Positions 48,958 through 59,234 of a stretch of DNA of 64,000 nucleotides are shown here, piece by piece. The DNA comes from Candidatus Cacconaster stercorequi (lineage in GTDB: Bacteria; Bacillota; Clostridia; Oscillospirales; Oscillospiraceae): positions 62,001-126,000 of the forward strand of contig JAGHUH010000021.1 in the NCBI GenBank assembly GCA_018064925.1, given 5' to 3'. Every line of letters begins with the position of its first letter. Position 1 is the stretch's first letter. The position numbers and the translations under genes were made by a program. A model generated the notes under the pieces. The model worked only from the letters and a program-made list of their open reading frames with translations. It was not told the DNA's origin and did not search any database.

Positions 48958-49689
48958 TTATCTATTCTTATCCCTTACATAAGCACCGGCCAAAAACAGT
49001 TGTTCCGCGGTTCCGATATCAAACCACTCATCATTTGGGGTAAGTTCCGGCAGCATCAATCTTTCGGATTGAATCAATCGTGTTGACACGGCTGCAGCAT
49101 CTAATTCCGTAAAACTTGGCTGAATAAAGTCTTCAATCGAACCGGTAAGACTTTTGGGTATAAAATGCATCCCTATGGGGCATATCTCATTCTCGCCTGC
49201 GGTGCGATAATCATAGCTTAGTGTTCCGTCGTTTTGATTCCGCTCAAAGAATGCTGCATTTGCTCCCGGCTTTGCCTTTCCCTGTACAATACCAACTTTG
49301 TCACTCTCAAAACAGGCTTCAGCCTGCTTTTTTAAATTTATCACATCATCAATGAAATACAGGCAATCGCCCATAACCATAACGATGTTATTTCCCTTCG
49401 TAAAATCAGCACAGCTTACATATGCAGCGAGCACTCCTGCGCCTTCTTTTTGCACATACAAACTGATATCGATACCTTGTGTATCAATCTGGCGTAAAAA
49501 ATCCCGATAGCTTTTTTCGTGCTCCTCAGATATAACGATTGCAAGCTCCCGGATTCCCATGCTCGCGAAAAAAGAAATGTGGTACATCAGAGCAGGTCTG
49601 TCATATACAGGTACAAGACCTTTGCTGATGCATTTTGTGATGGGAGCAAGACGCTTTCCGTTCCCCGCGTTCAGAATGACACCCTTCAT
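48958..49689 (-). CDS. Sugar/choline-phosphate nucleotidyltransferase
   Basis: MKGVILNAGNGKRLAPITKCISKGLVPVYDRPALMYHI. Confidence 0.88.
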   Translation of the reverse strand: MKGVILNAGNGKRLAPITKCISKGLVPVYDRPALMYHISFFASMGIRELAIVISEEHEKSYRDFLRQIDTQGIDISLYVQKEGAGVLAAYVSCADFTKGNNIVMVMGDCLYFIDDVINLKKQAEACFESDKVGIVQGKAKPGANAAFFERNQNDGTLSYDYRTAGENEICPIGMHFIPKSLTGSIEDFIQPSFTELDAAAVSTRLIQSERLMLPELTPNDEWFDIGTAEQLFLAGAYVRDKNR

Positions 49690-51026
49690 TTTTCCTCCTC
49701 CTGTAAATAATCCTTATATTTTAATGTCGTTAAGCTATACAATACGGTAAACCCTATAGCGAGAAGTCCCATTACTGCTCCCATAACTTTGACGCCAAAA
49801 GACAACAGTAACGAAAGAAGCCCCGGAGCAACGACACTTACCATTGCTGTTATCGCCATCAACGGAGGATTGGCATAATAAGACTTGATTTGCTGTCGAT
49901 AAAGCTCCCGATTCCACAAAACCATACCGTGATTCTTTATAAGCTTACATAAAATTCCCGTGATCAGAAGCATTGCCGACGCCCACAGGAACGACGCGTC
50001 CAACCACAAAAATATCAAAAAGGACACGCCCATTATGATCTGAGCGCCCATTAAAATGCTGCGATTGTTGATCTTCAGCATTAACTTTTCAATAAAACGG
50101 AAGCAGAAATAAATCAAACAGCGCACAAGGATATACACATCTGATATTGTCTGCTCCGAAAAGCCAAGGTCATCCGAAAATAAGGGGAAAATGATCTGCT
50201 TATAATAGACCGCTGTCCCATTATAAAGAACGAATATAAGCAGAAGTGCAATCATGGCGGGTTTAAAAATAAATTTATATGCCCTGACGCTCATATCTTT
50301 CTTTTGTGCCCTGTCCGGCTTGTTAAACCGACTTTCCTTTTTAATAAATACAAAGCGGCCTATCACGAAAAAGCAAACAGCCGTGACAGCCTCCAGCAAG
50401 TATATCGAAGCATAACTCACATGCTCTGCTAAAAAGCCTCCGGCAAAAACGCCTAAAATTCCGGATGTCAGTAACCCGTTTTCTGTATCCGTAGTTACTG
50501 TGCGTATACCTTCATCATTATCTTTCCACAGGGATGGCAGGCGAAACAGAACCGCATTCAGGATTCCCGCCGCAATACCGCCGATGATCTTGGCCATACA
50601 CATGCCGGCTATGGAATTTGCACGCGCACACCAGATACATAAAAACGCCGAAATCGCGTAAAGCAAATAGGAAAAACCAACAATGTTTCTCGTGCTGAAA
50701 TGATTTCGCAGAGGTCGGAATATCTCTATTCCCACCACGCTGCCGATACTTGACGCAATCACAGGCAGTGTGGAAAATACATCCGAAATGCCGTTTGCTG
50801 CACATATTTTGCGTGTGAGGGTGACGATTACTATTGAATCTATCGAGCCTAACCATCCGATGCTTAGGGCAAATTGATTGGCGTTAGCAAGCTCCGGATG
50901 TCCCGGATTCAGCAGCATGACCTTTTTTCGATTTGAAAAGGAGCGCACAGCCAGTAATGCCTCGCATACCAGAATCGCAGCGATAAATATATTTACCAAT
51001 ATGGAAAGTGATTGATATATTGTCAT
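49686..51026 (-). CDS. MFS transporter
   Basis: 12-TM-like hydrophobic ORF; overlapping start/stop with neighbours. Confidence 0.8.
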   Translation of the reverse strand: MTIYQSLSILVNIFIAAILVCEALLAVRSFSNRKKVMLLNPGHPELANANQFALSIGWLGSIDSIVIVTLTRKICAANGISDVFSTLPVIASSIGSVVGIEIFRPLRNHFSTRNIVGFSYLLYAISAFLCIWCARANSIAGMCMAKIIGGIAAGILNAVLFRLPSLWKDNDEGIRTVTTDTENGLLTSGILGVFAGGFLAEHVSYASIYLLEAVTAVCFFVIGRFVFIKKESRFNKPDRAQKKDMSVRAYKFIFKPAMIALLLIFVLYNGTAVYYKQIIFPLFSDDLGFSEQTISDVYILVRCLIYFCFRFIEKLMLKINNRSILMGAQIIMGVSFLIFLWLDASFLWASAMLLITGILCKLIKNHGMVLWNRELYRQQIKSYYANPPLMAITAMVSVVAPGLLSLLLSFGVKVMGAVMGLLAIGFTVLYSLTTLKYKDYLQEEEK

Positions 51027-52387
51027 TTTTCAAATCCTGCGGCTTTCAGTTTTTCTTCGGCAGTCTCATAGCTTATTTCACCCATGTTTGCACTTTGCAT
51101 GATCTGAACATATTTGTCGCGCAGTTTATATCTTCGCAGGAGCAGCAGGGATGTGGCATATCCGATGCACGGTACCAGGGTATAAAGTATCCAGATCCCC
51201 TTTTCCGCAGTTCCGGTTTGAGTCGGCGCTCCGCTGACAAAGCCAAACAGGGCCAGCAGTGTCATTGCAATGGTATTTTGAAAACCGGAGCCGATTTTAG
51301 AGCAGAAGGTCTGGAAGGACAGGGAGATGCCCTCCGATCTTTTCCTTGTGTAATACTGACCATACTCCACAATGTCCGTCGTAAATCCATACATCAGCGT
51401 ATTCAGTGGGCCAAAGAAAATTCCGCGCAGCAGACCAAATATCAAAAGCAGCGGGATGTTGGAATATCCGACAAGACAGCACAGCGGGCTTGTCACAAGA
51501 CATCCCGCAATGCATATACGAAGTACATTGAATTTGTCAATTTTGGCTGTTATTTTATCGATTAGCAGAGAAAACGGGATGATCGGCAGCATCAGGATCG
51601 CATAAAGTATGGTTGAAAATATATCATTTTTCAAACAATACCTTGCCACAAAGGGGGCCAGAAGCAGCACGGCGTTCGTGAGCTTCAGAATTAAAATAGA
51701 GATATTGTATAGAAAGAGATATTTATTTTTGTATGCTGCTGTGAGCACCTTGCGTATGGTGATCTGTTCTTCTTTTGCGTAGTTGCGCTCTGACAGCACA
51801 AGCGGGAACGGAATCATCAGCGCAAATCCAAAAGCAGCAAAAACAATCGCAGCCGTTCCCCAGCCGATTTTAGAATAAAGCTGAGGTGCCGCAACCGAAA
51901 CTGCAATTACGGTTAAAGTACCCGCAAAGATTCTTCTTCCTGTCAGGATATTCCTTTCGTGGATTTTGGATGTCATGACTGTAGGGACGCCAAAAATCGG
52001 TACATCTCCGGTGTCATAAAATGTAGTATAGAGCAGATAGGCCACAAATGCCCAGACGATTTTCGAGGTTGTTGAAATTTCTCTTGGGATCGTAAAGATA
52101 AGTACCGTCAGGAGCGGCATAAATATTGCCGCGATCAGCATCCAGCCCCTGTACTTTCCGGTTCGAAACGGTCTCTTGTCGACCAGTATACCGAAAATCG
52201 GATCGTTGAGTCCGTCAAAAATTTGTGCCACGCCAACCAGAATGCCAATCATTGCAGCAGAAATTCCTATATCCGTCAGATATAAGTCAATATAGCTGTC
52301 AACAAAATTATTAAAAATCGGAAACCCCATACAAAACATGAAATATCCGATCCATTCTTTTCTTTTAATACTCTCCGTATGAGTCAC
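51023..52387 (-). CDS. GPH-family (MelB-like) MFS transporter
   Basis: NFVDSYIDLYLTDIGISAAMIGILVGVAQIFDGLNDPIFGILVDKRPFRTGKYRGWM. Confidence 0.88.
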   Translation of the reverse strand: MTHTESIKRKEWIGYFMFCMGFPIFNNFVDSYIDLYLTDIGISAAMIGILVGVAQIFDGLNDPIFGILVDKRPFRTGKYRGWMLIAAIFMPLLTVLIFTIPREISTTSKIVWAFVAYLLYTTFYDTGDVPIFGVPTVMTSKIHERNILTGRRIFAGTLTVIAVSVAAPQLYSKIGWGTAAIVFAAFGFALMIPFPLVLSERNYAKEEQITIRKVLTAAYKNKYLFLYNISILILKLTNAVLLLAPFVARYCLKNDIFSTILYAILMLPIIPFSLLIDKITAKIDKFNVLRICIAGCLVTSPLCCLVGYSNIPLLLIFGLLRGIFFGPLNTLMYGFTTDIVEYGQYYTRKRSEGISLSFQTFCSKIGSGFQNTIAMTLLALFGFVSGAPTQTGTAEKGIWILYTLVPCIGYATSLLLLRRYKLRDKYVQIMQSANMGEISYETAEEKLKAAGFEK

Positions 52388-52953
52388 GGTGCATTCTCCT
52401 TTTTGATATGTTGATCCAAAGCGATTGCAGCATATCCATATAAGTATGATTTACCACTTACTTCTTGCTTCACTGTCATTGTTCCGCCGATTGCCTCACT
52501 CGTCGATGTAATCGTATCCTGTCGCCGCATAGGCAGGAATCATCACGGCAGTAATCAAAGCAAGCTTATCAACCTCTTTAAGAAATTGTATCATATCATG
52601 ATCGTTTTCTCAATATTCCGATAAAAATCTCATGCTTCTTATCAAAGAATAGAGCCGGCCCTGCTGCATAGCAGAGCCGGACCGTGGGTTATCTCTTGTC
52701 TTTCAGGCAATCCGCGTATGGAGCTTTCGATGTAACGAAGGCATCAAATGTAAACTGCGCACCGAGGCGGAAAACGATGATGAAACTGATGGGCTTCACT
52801 TATTAAAGGTCCTTACCCTCATTTTTTACCGTCTCCGTTTCCGCTTGACCTTCCGCTTCCGTTTTGTATAATGTAAGAGGAGGTATCACAGATCCCTGCC
52901 ATGCCCCTTTGTCTCTGTAATATCCATGTATTCTCAAATGAGGGAGATTGAAA

Positions 52954-53322
52954 ATGGTAAAAAATTTAGGTAAAACCGGCCGATATCAGATTTTCATCGG
53001 CATGAATGATAAGGAGACCCTGCAGCAGCGCTGCTCCAAGGAGGATTTTATCCGGATCGTCAGCACTGTATGTGCCGACTACCGCATCGCGTTCTCCATG
53101 TGCGAACAGATGGGCGGCTATATGATGTCAGACGGCACCTTTATTACGGAGAACAGTCTTGTCTTATCTATCTCCGGCTTTACGCGGGAGCAGATTTTCC
53201 TGCTTGCCGAGGAGCTTCGATCGCAGCTCAATCAGGAAGCCATCATGATCAGCTTTGAATCGCCGGAGTTGTTTTTGCTGACGGAACAGGATGCGGAATT
53301 GAATAAGACCCCTCGCCCATAG
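52954..53322 (+). CDS. Hypothetical protein
   Basis: 122-aa ORF with RBS agggag; IFIGMNDKETLQQRCSKEDFIRIVSTVCADYRIAFSMCEQMGGYM. Confidence 0.7.
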   Translation: MVKNLGKTGRYQIFIGMNDKETLQQRCSKEDFIRIVSTVCADYRIAFSMCEQMGGYMMSDGTFITENSLVLSISGFTREQIFLLAEELRSQLNQEAIMISFESPELFLLTEQDAELNKTPRP

Positions 53323-53544
53323 CAGCGCGTCCGATACCGTTTTCCCATCCACGGCGCAGATTTTCCATCTGCGTGTCAGAGAGACGATCTATCCGGACAG
53401 TATGCCGGATCTGTTTTGAGCCATCGGCCGTTTATCACTTTTTACGATAAAGTATGTAACCTTACCGCTTTGGCTTCGGTATTACATATAGACAGCAATT
53501 CGGCAGCAAAGTCCGAAACATCTTTTGCCGAATCAAGATAAGAA

Positions 53545-55524
53545 ATGAGGAATGAAACTATGCCATCATCCATCTACAAGCACAGACCTGCCCCTGTGGC
53601 GGGGATGGATAACGCACACGCCGTTGAAGTTGCTCCCCTGCTGATGAAAGCGTATAACCAATCCGCCAAGATCAGCACGCCCCGACTGCTGACCGATTCG
53701 GAATTTGACGCCTTTACTGCCTATCTCAACGCCGATCCTCGGGAGGAAAATCCCCTCATCAAGGCAGAGCAGATCTATCATTCCGCGGAGTATGCCAAAT
53801 TTGAGAAGCTCAAAATGGCAGAGGTCAGCTATGAGAGCACCAAGCTGTTTTACGGGCTCCGCGAGCTTTTCGGTGATGACGGAATTACTATGGATAATCC
53901 CGAATTCCGGAAATATGCCGAGGATAATCTGCAAAATCCGTTCTTCCGCCTATCCATCGAAATGGCGGGTCATACGCCCAATCTGCAGCCGGAAAGCCTG
54001 CGGGACAACTGCAGCAGCATCGCCCGGCAGATGAATGAGCTCATGATGAGCCGTACCCTTCAGGTGCCCACACAGGAACAGCGCGAAAACCTTGCCGCTG
54101 CGCTGGGCAGCACCAAGCAGGCAGAACAGGAGATTCAAAAGAACAAGCTGACCCAAATCACGCTGGCAAAGACCATGTTTCTTGCCCATCTGGGCACATT
54201 CCATGTGGTCGATAAGAACGGGCACAACGAGCCCTACACCGGCAGCTATGCGGAAACGCTGGCGCATGGCGGACGCACCACCTTCTTCTTCGGGGCGAAC
54301 AAGCCCGGTACCGATACCATTGCACACAATCTGTTCCACGATCTGCGGGGTGACCGCGACAACGGAACAACCGTTTCCGGTCGTCTTGCCGCAACGCATA
54401 AGGCCGCCAGCGGTAAAGCCGCAGAGGGTGCCGGCGCCTATCAGGAAAAAAGCTCCAAGCTGGATATCCACGATAACTACGGCATGAATACCGCCGTGGG
54501 CGGTTTGGGCAACAAATTCGGCGAAAAGACCATGCTGAATGACGGGCGAAGCGGTCATCTCTTTATCAAGTCCATTGAAAGCACCGGGAAAAAGGGCGGT
54601 TGTCTTATGGTGGGCATGGAGGGCTCCGAAACCTTCAAAAAGGGCAAGACCGGACGGCTGCATCTGGGCGGCGGCAGTTCCAATACCTCGGCGTTCGTTT
54701 CCGGCAAGGGCGCTCCCGGCGCCAAGCTGGGGGGCCGTCTTGTGGATTTGTCCATCTGGGATCATGAAGCGCTGGGCGCGATCCTGAAGAAGTTCAACGA
54801 TGCCTACGGCCAGCTGCAGGATGACGCCTATGCGAATAAGCCGGGCGCAAAGGAAAAGCTGGATGCCGTCAACGCAAAGCTCAGCGGCAAAATGATGAAC
54901 GGTCAGGAAATAGACAAGGATGGCGTTGTGCAGTATAAGCTGGCAAAATTTCTGCAGGACGATCTGGGCATCCGGGAAATCAACATCAAGGGACACGATG
55001 TAACGCTCCGTAGCCTGTTGGAATACCGTGATCATTTCGGCGCCCGCAATTTCCAGGCAATGAATCAGACAGCGGCGAAGCGGGACAATGCCCTGCTGGA
55101 AAGCGGCGTGAGCAACGAACTGGATTATACCCCCAGCCCGGACTTTGAAACGCTGTCCGGTGAACTGGATCAGGCCAAGCGCTTTGTGCTCGGGAAAGAG
55201 AAGAATTCTCCGGAAATGCAGTTGGTGAAGCAGGCCATGGATCAGACGATGCTGCTGGTGAATGACCCGGAGGTCAACGGCTATGCCATGCGCCTGCAGT
55301 TGAAGCAGTTGAAAAAGATGACGGAAGTGTATCTGGGCAGCCGCAAAAAAGACAATGACCGGCGAAAAGTCGTCAGCAAAATTGATGCGCTGGCACAGCG
55401 CGAGCTGCAGCGCATCGACAGGATCATCGGGCCCGCCGATGCCCCCAACGCAGTGCCGCCGGCGCCGCACGAACAGCACATTGCCAAAACGCACACCGCT
55501 CCGTCGCTGGGCAGCTTAAAGTAA
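53545..55524 (+). CDS. Large soluble protein of unknown function (659 aa)
   Basis: Long ORF, no signal peptide; central Gly-rich region HGGRTTFFFGANKPGTDTIAHNLFHDLRGDRDNGTTVSGRLAATHKAASGKAAEG. Confidence 0.75.
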   Translation: MRNETMPSSIYKHRPAPVAGMDNAHAVEVAPLLMKAYNQSAKISTPRLLTDSEFDAFTAYLNADPREENPLIKAEQIYHSAEYAKFEKLKMAEVSYESTKLFYGLRELFGDDGITMDNPEFRKYAEDNLQNPFFRLSIEMAGHTPNLQPESLRDNCSSIARQMNELMMSRTLQVPTQEQRENLAAALGSTKQAEQEIQKNKLTQITLAKTMFLAHLGTFHVVDKNGHNEPYTGSYAETLAHGGRTTFFFGANKPGTDTIAHNLFHDLRGDRDNGTTVSGRLAATHKAASGKAAEGAGAYQEKSSKLDIHDNYGMNTAVGGLGNKFGEKTMLNDGRSGHLFIKSIESTGKKGGCLMVGMEGSETFKKGKTGRLHLGGGSSNTSAFVSGKGAPGAKLGGRLVDLSIWDHEALGAILKKFNDAYGQLQDDAYANKPGAKEKLDAVNAKLSGKMMNGQEIDKDGVVQYKLAKFLQDDLGIREINIKGHDVTLRSLLEYRDHFGARNFQAMNQTAAKRDNALLESGVSNELDYTPSPDFETLSGELDQAKRFVLGKEKNSPEMQLVKQAMDQTMLLVNDPEVNGYAMRLQLKQLKKMTEVYLGSRKKDNDRRKVVSKIDALAQRELQRIDRIIGPADAPNAVPPAPHEQHIAKTHTAPSLGSLK

Positions 55525-55686
55525 GCTGATGGAGTAAAAAAATCCGTTTTCTCGTATCATCGCCTGTTGAAACCGCGTTGGCGTTTTTATTGCGATCATA
55601 CGCGTGTTTTTCGCTATCTTTTTCGTTGATAATCTAAAATGAATAAAAATCGCGAAGCCACCCAACAGGAATTCAATTCTGCAAAC

Positions 55687-55723
55687 CGTGTCTTTCTTAT
55701 TTTCAATTTGCGCCACTTATTGG
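55687..55723. mobile_element. Short remnant resembling the IS256-like end at 6785-6822
   Basis: gtgtctttcttattttcaatttgcgccacttattggccctta vs gtgtctttctattttttcaatttgcgcaacttattgtacctt. Confidence 0.55.
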
Positions 55724-55844
55724 CCCTTATCTGGCTCAGGCGGATATAAGCAGCGCCGGCAGAACGATAGACTGACAATTGCATAAAAAACAGCAGGGGA
55801 TAAAAAAGTCCCCTGCTGTTTTCTCAACTTGTGCTATTATTCGC

Positions 55845-57185
55845 TTACCAGCCGGCACGGTACTGCATGACATCATCGGGAATGCGGCCGGCCATATAAT
55901 CCTCGATGGACTCACCGATTATGGCAAAGCCCTTGCGAATCTGCTCCGGTGTAATGACCAAAGGCGGCTGGATACGCAGAATATGATTTGCCAGAGAAAT
56001 AACGATCAAGCCCTTTTCGTAGCTGCGATACAGAATCTTAAAGGTACCGTCCGGATCCTCTTCCTTGGTGCCATCAGGCAATGTGCGGCAGATGCCGATA
56101 CCCATGGACATACCGACATTGCGGACAAAATGAACGATTTCCGGATATTTCTCCTGCAGCTTGGCGGCCTCTTCCTCCAGCACGGAGATATTCTCCTTCA
56201 GCATATTCTGGAATTCGTCTGTCTTATAGTAGTCAAAGGCTGCAATACCTGCGGCGCAGGCAAGTGCATTGCCGCCCAGTGTGAACAGATGCGCAGGCGC
56301 GGGCAGGCTGTCGATCAGTTCACTGCGTGCCATAAATGCTCCCAGTGTCAGGCTGCCGCCAATGGACTTTCCCATAATGATACCGTCGGGAATAATGTCA
56401 TAATTTTCGATGCCAAAGAACTTACCCGTGCGCCAGAAGCCCTGCTGCACTTCTTCGCTGATAAAGAGGATCCCCTTCTCCTTGCACAGCGCATAGAGCT
56501 TTTTCATAAAGATGGGGTGTGCAGGCAGGACTCCGCCGTCGCCTTGAATCGGCTCAATGACAACGGCTGCCACCTCGCTGACAGGAAGCCATGTGGAAAA
56601 TGCCCGTTCCATATCGCGCAGGCACTCCCTCTCCACCGTTTCATCGTCCTGGTCGATGCCAAAGTACGGGAACGGATAGATCTCCGGAAGGAACGGTCCC
56701 ATTTTCTCGTGCATATTGATCGAGCAGGTGGTCATGGAGGAAGAACCGTAGGTCGAACCATGGTAGCCATTCACGAATACAATAATCTTATGCCTGCCGG
56801 TATATGCTCTGGCAAACTTCACAGCAGCATCATTGGCATCGCTGCCGCAGTTGCCGAAGGCAACCTTAACATCCAGGCCACCGGGATAAGCAGACACCAA
56901 TCGCTCCGCGTAGGCCGTGGTCTTTTCATTATATGTATATGCCACAGAGTATTGCGTAAATCGGTCCATCTGTTCCTTGATGGCCTTCTGAATGATAGGA
57001 TGTCTGCTGCCCAGATTCAGTGATGCAGCGCTGGACAGGAAGTCAATAAAAGTATTGCCGTCTGCATCGGTGATCGTTGCACCGTCGCAGGACTCTATAA
57101 CCAACGGATAATACGACAAGTGGCTGCACGCAGCGCACACCTTCTTATCACGCTCAACAATAGCTTTGCATTTTTCTGTATTCAT
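55845..57185 (-). CDS. Class III PLP-dependent aminotransferase (GABA-aminotransferase-like)
   Basis: VKVAFGNCGSDANDAAVKFARAYTGRHKIIVFVNGYHGSTYGS...LFISEEVQQGFWRTGKFFG...GKSIGGSLTLGAFMAR. Confidence 0.93.
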   Translation of the reverse strand: MNTEKCKAIVERDKKVCAACSHLSYYPLVIESCDGATITDADGNTFIDFLSSAASLNLGSRHPIIQKAIKEQMDRFTQYSVAYTYNEKTTAYAERLVSAYPGGLDVKVAFGNCGSDANDAAVKFARAYTGRHKIIVFVNGYHGSTYGSSSMTTCSINMHEKMGPFLPEIYPFPYFGIDQDDETVERECLRDMERAFSTWLPVSEVAAVVIEPIQGDGGVLPAHPIFMKKLYALCKEKGILFISEEVQQGFWRTGKFFGIENYDIIPDGIIMGKSIGGSLTLGAFMARSELIDSLPAPAHLFTLGGNALACAAGIAAFDYYKTDEFQNMLKENISVLEEEAAKLQEKYPEIVHFVRNVGMSMGIGICRTLPDGTKEEDPDGTFKILYRSYEKGLIVISLANHILRIQPPLVITPEQIRKGFAIIGESIEDYMAGRIPDDVMQYRAGW

Positions 57186-58019
57186 TGCCTCTCCTTTCCT
57201 GCGGGTGAGCTAAAAAATCTGTGTACGCCCTCCCGCTTTCGTACGGCCTTTTGCACTCTTTACAGCTATTATCTAACACATTTCGCAACATAGTGGTTAT
57301 CGCGCTTTATGCACAAAATGCGTCGCCAAAATGCGGTATCTAACCGGAAATCTGATGCTCATCTTCTGCTTTCCGTGCATCGTCCCGTCATGGTGCATAC
57401 CATATTTTTATATTTTACTGGCTATTTCCCAAATTATCAAGTACTTTTCTCTTTTCCCGCCCGTTTTGGGATAATGTGCAGGTCTCAAATCTCTGCACGC
57501 ATAAATTTAGACACAGCAGATTCATTACCTGCTGTGTCTGGATCGTTTATTCATTTGGTATCCCGCACGCATCCGGTGCGTAGGCGGGCGTGAGTTGTTC
57601 CGCCCGTGCTGTGTCCGTTTCGCTCAGCTTCGGTGTGGACTTCGGCGCGGTTTTTGCCTGCATCTCATTTGCCTATGACAACAGTGCGTATAAAACAGGT
57701 TTTTCCTGTTCCAGCCGCTTTTCATATCGTTCTTCTATCGTCAACTCCGCAAATGCCTGCTCCAACTTGATCCACTGCTTCGGCAGTCCTGCATATGCGC
57801 GCCCATTCCTGCAGCTTTGATTGGTGCTTCAATTCTCTACTTGTCACCCAATACACCTCCTGATAATGACAGTGGCGGAACATTGCAAAATGTTCCGCCA
57901 CTATTGTCTCATGGGTGTCTATGCGTACACTGATTTGACGGTTACACAAAATTTGGAATTGAGCCTTTATTTAGATATTTAGAACCCGCCGGATATAAAA
58001 TCCAGCGGGTTCTTATGTC

Positions 58020-58676
58020 TTAATGCTTTCTCTGCTTCTTTCTCTCGAAGAACATCACGACAACCGCAGTTGCACTTATCATCGTCAGAGCTGTCCACAG
58101 CAACAGATGGGATTCATCACCTGTTTTGGGCGGTTGAGGGTCATCGGGAGAAACCGGTAATTCTTCGATTTTGAACTGCCAGTCCAGATAACCGATGGCA
58201 TCCTGAAACTTATCACCCATGTCAGGCGATACATCCAGCGTCACATCCAGTGTGATCTTTCCACCGGAATAGATCGTTCCCAGACAAACCCAATCGGTCA
58301 ACTGCGCTGTTTCATCCGCCGGTGCGTCAAAGAGGTTGGATGTTCCGTTCTGTTTTACGGTCAGTGTCATCTGCGACAGGAAATCATCCGTATCAAGCTG
58401 AGCGCCGAAAGAGCGCATATACAGTTTGATCTTTACCTTATTCTTCGCATCGTTATTGACGAAAATCTGCTGCGTCAGCGAATCGCCGGGCATAACACCT
58501 TTGAAGTTGTCAGCAAAGAGGTCTGTCAGAGAGTATTCACTGCCAGGCGCAAAGATGAACTTCTCGGCTCCGCCTACATAACTGACATTTCCGTCAGCGG
58601 CAAAGGCGGGGACACAGAGGCTGAGCGTCATGACCATAATAAAAAGTACTGAGAGAATCTTTTTAGATATTTTCAT
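58020..58676 (-). CDS. Cell-wall-anchored secreted protein with C-terminal PKTGD sorting signal
   Basis: Signal peptide; PQPPKTGDESHLLLWTALTMISATAVVVMFFERKKQRKH. Confidence 0.8.
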   Translation of the reverse strand: MKISKKILSVLFIMVMTLSLCVPAFAADGNVSYVGGAEKFIFAPGSEYSLTDLFADNFKGVMPGDSLTQQIFVNNDAKNKVKIKLYMRSFGAQLDTDDFLSQMTLTVKQNGTSNLFDAPADETAQLTDWVCLGTIYSGGKITLDVTLDVSPDMGDKFQDAIGYLDWQFKIEELPVSPDDPQPPKTGDESHLLLWTALTMISATAVVVMFFERKKQRKH

Positions 58677-58688
58677 GTTACCGCCTCC

Positions 58689-59219
58689 TTAATTAGAACT
58701 GAGAGAAGCAGGAGACACGCCCCATGCATCCTGTGCCGCACTTGCAGGCTGTGACTGGATCGCTTCCGCCAGGATCGTGACCTGAATACCTTCAAGGTTA
58801 ATGGATTCTGTCAGCAACTCACCGGTTCCTTCATTGGGTGCTACCGGAATTGTGTAGTAGTAATAGTCACCGGATTTGACCCATCCATCTCCGCACAGGT
58901 AGCCGCTCACATCGGCTGCTCCGTTAATGTTGCCTTCATCATCCACAGTGTTCGCGATGACCGCCGCACGAATATACGCTGCCGTCTTTCCAGTGTTTTT
59001 GACTTTAACACTGCTCTTTACTCCGCCGTCAACTTTTTCATCGATCTGGCATGTAATCTCAGAGGGAGAAAAGTCATTCTTCACCTGATTTGAGGAATGG
59101 TTGATGTATGCAATCGTTGTACCGACAGCAGCAACAAGAAGTACTGCCAGTACAAGAGCAATTACCAGACTATTTCTTTTATTCGGCTTTTTCTTTCTTG
59201 GAGATTTGCCTTGATACAT
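58689..59219 (-). CDS. TasA/CalY-like (camelysin-type) secreted protein
   Basis: VLLVAAVGTTIAYINHSSNQVKNDFSPSEITCQIDEKVDGGVKSSVKVKNTGKTAAYIRAAVI. Confidence 0.7.
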   Translation of the reverse strand: MYQGKSPRKKKPNKRNSLVIALVLAVLLVAAVGTTIAYINHSSNQVKNDFSPSEITCQIDEKVDGGVKSSVKVKNTGKTAAYIRAAVIANTVDDEGNINGAADVSGYLCGDGWVKSGDYYYYTIPVAPNEGTGELLTESINLEGIQVTILAEAIQSQPASAAQDAWGVSPASLSSN

Positions 59220-59234
59220 TTGCTATTCCTCCTT

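Noticed and set aside
52496-52594. 32-aa minus-strand ORF MIQFLKEVDKLALITAVMIPAYAATGYDYIDE
   Set aside because: Plausible small protein but no clear Shine-Dalgarno and no family recognised.
53950-55494. 514-aa minus-strand ORF opposite the 659-aa protein
   Set aside because: Shadow ORF with biased composition; plus-strand ORF has the RBS and better protein-like composition.
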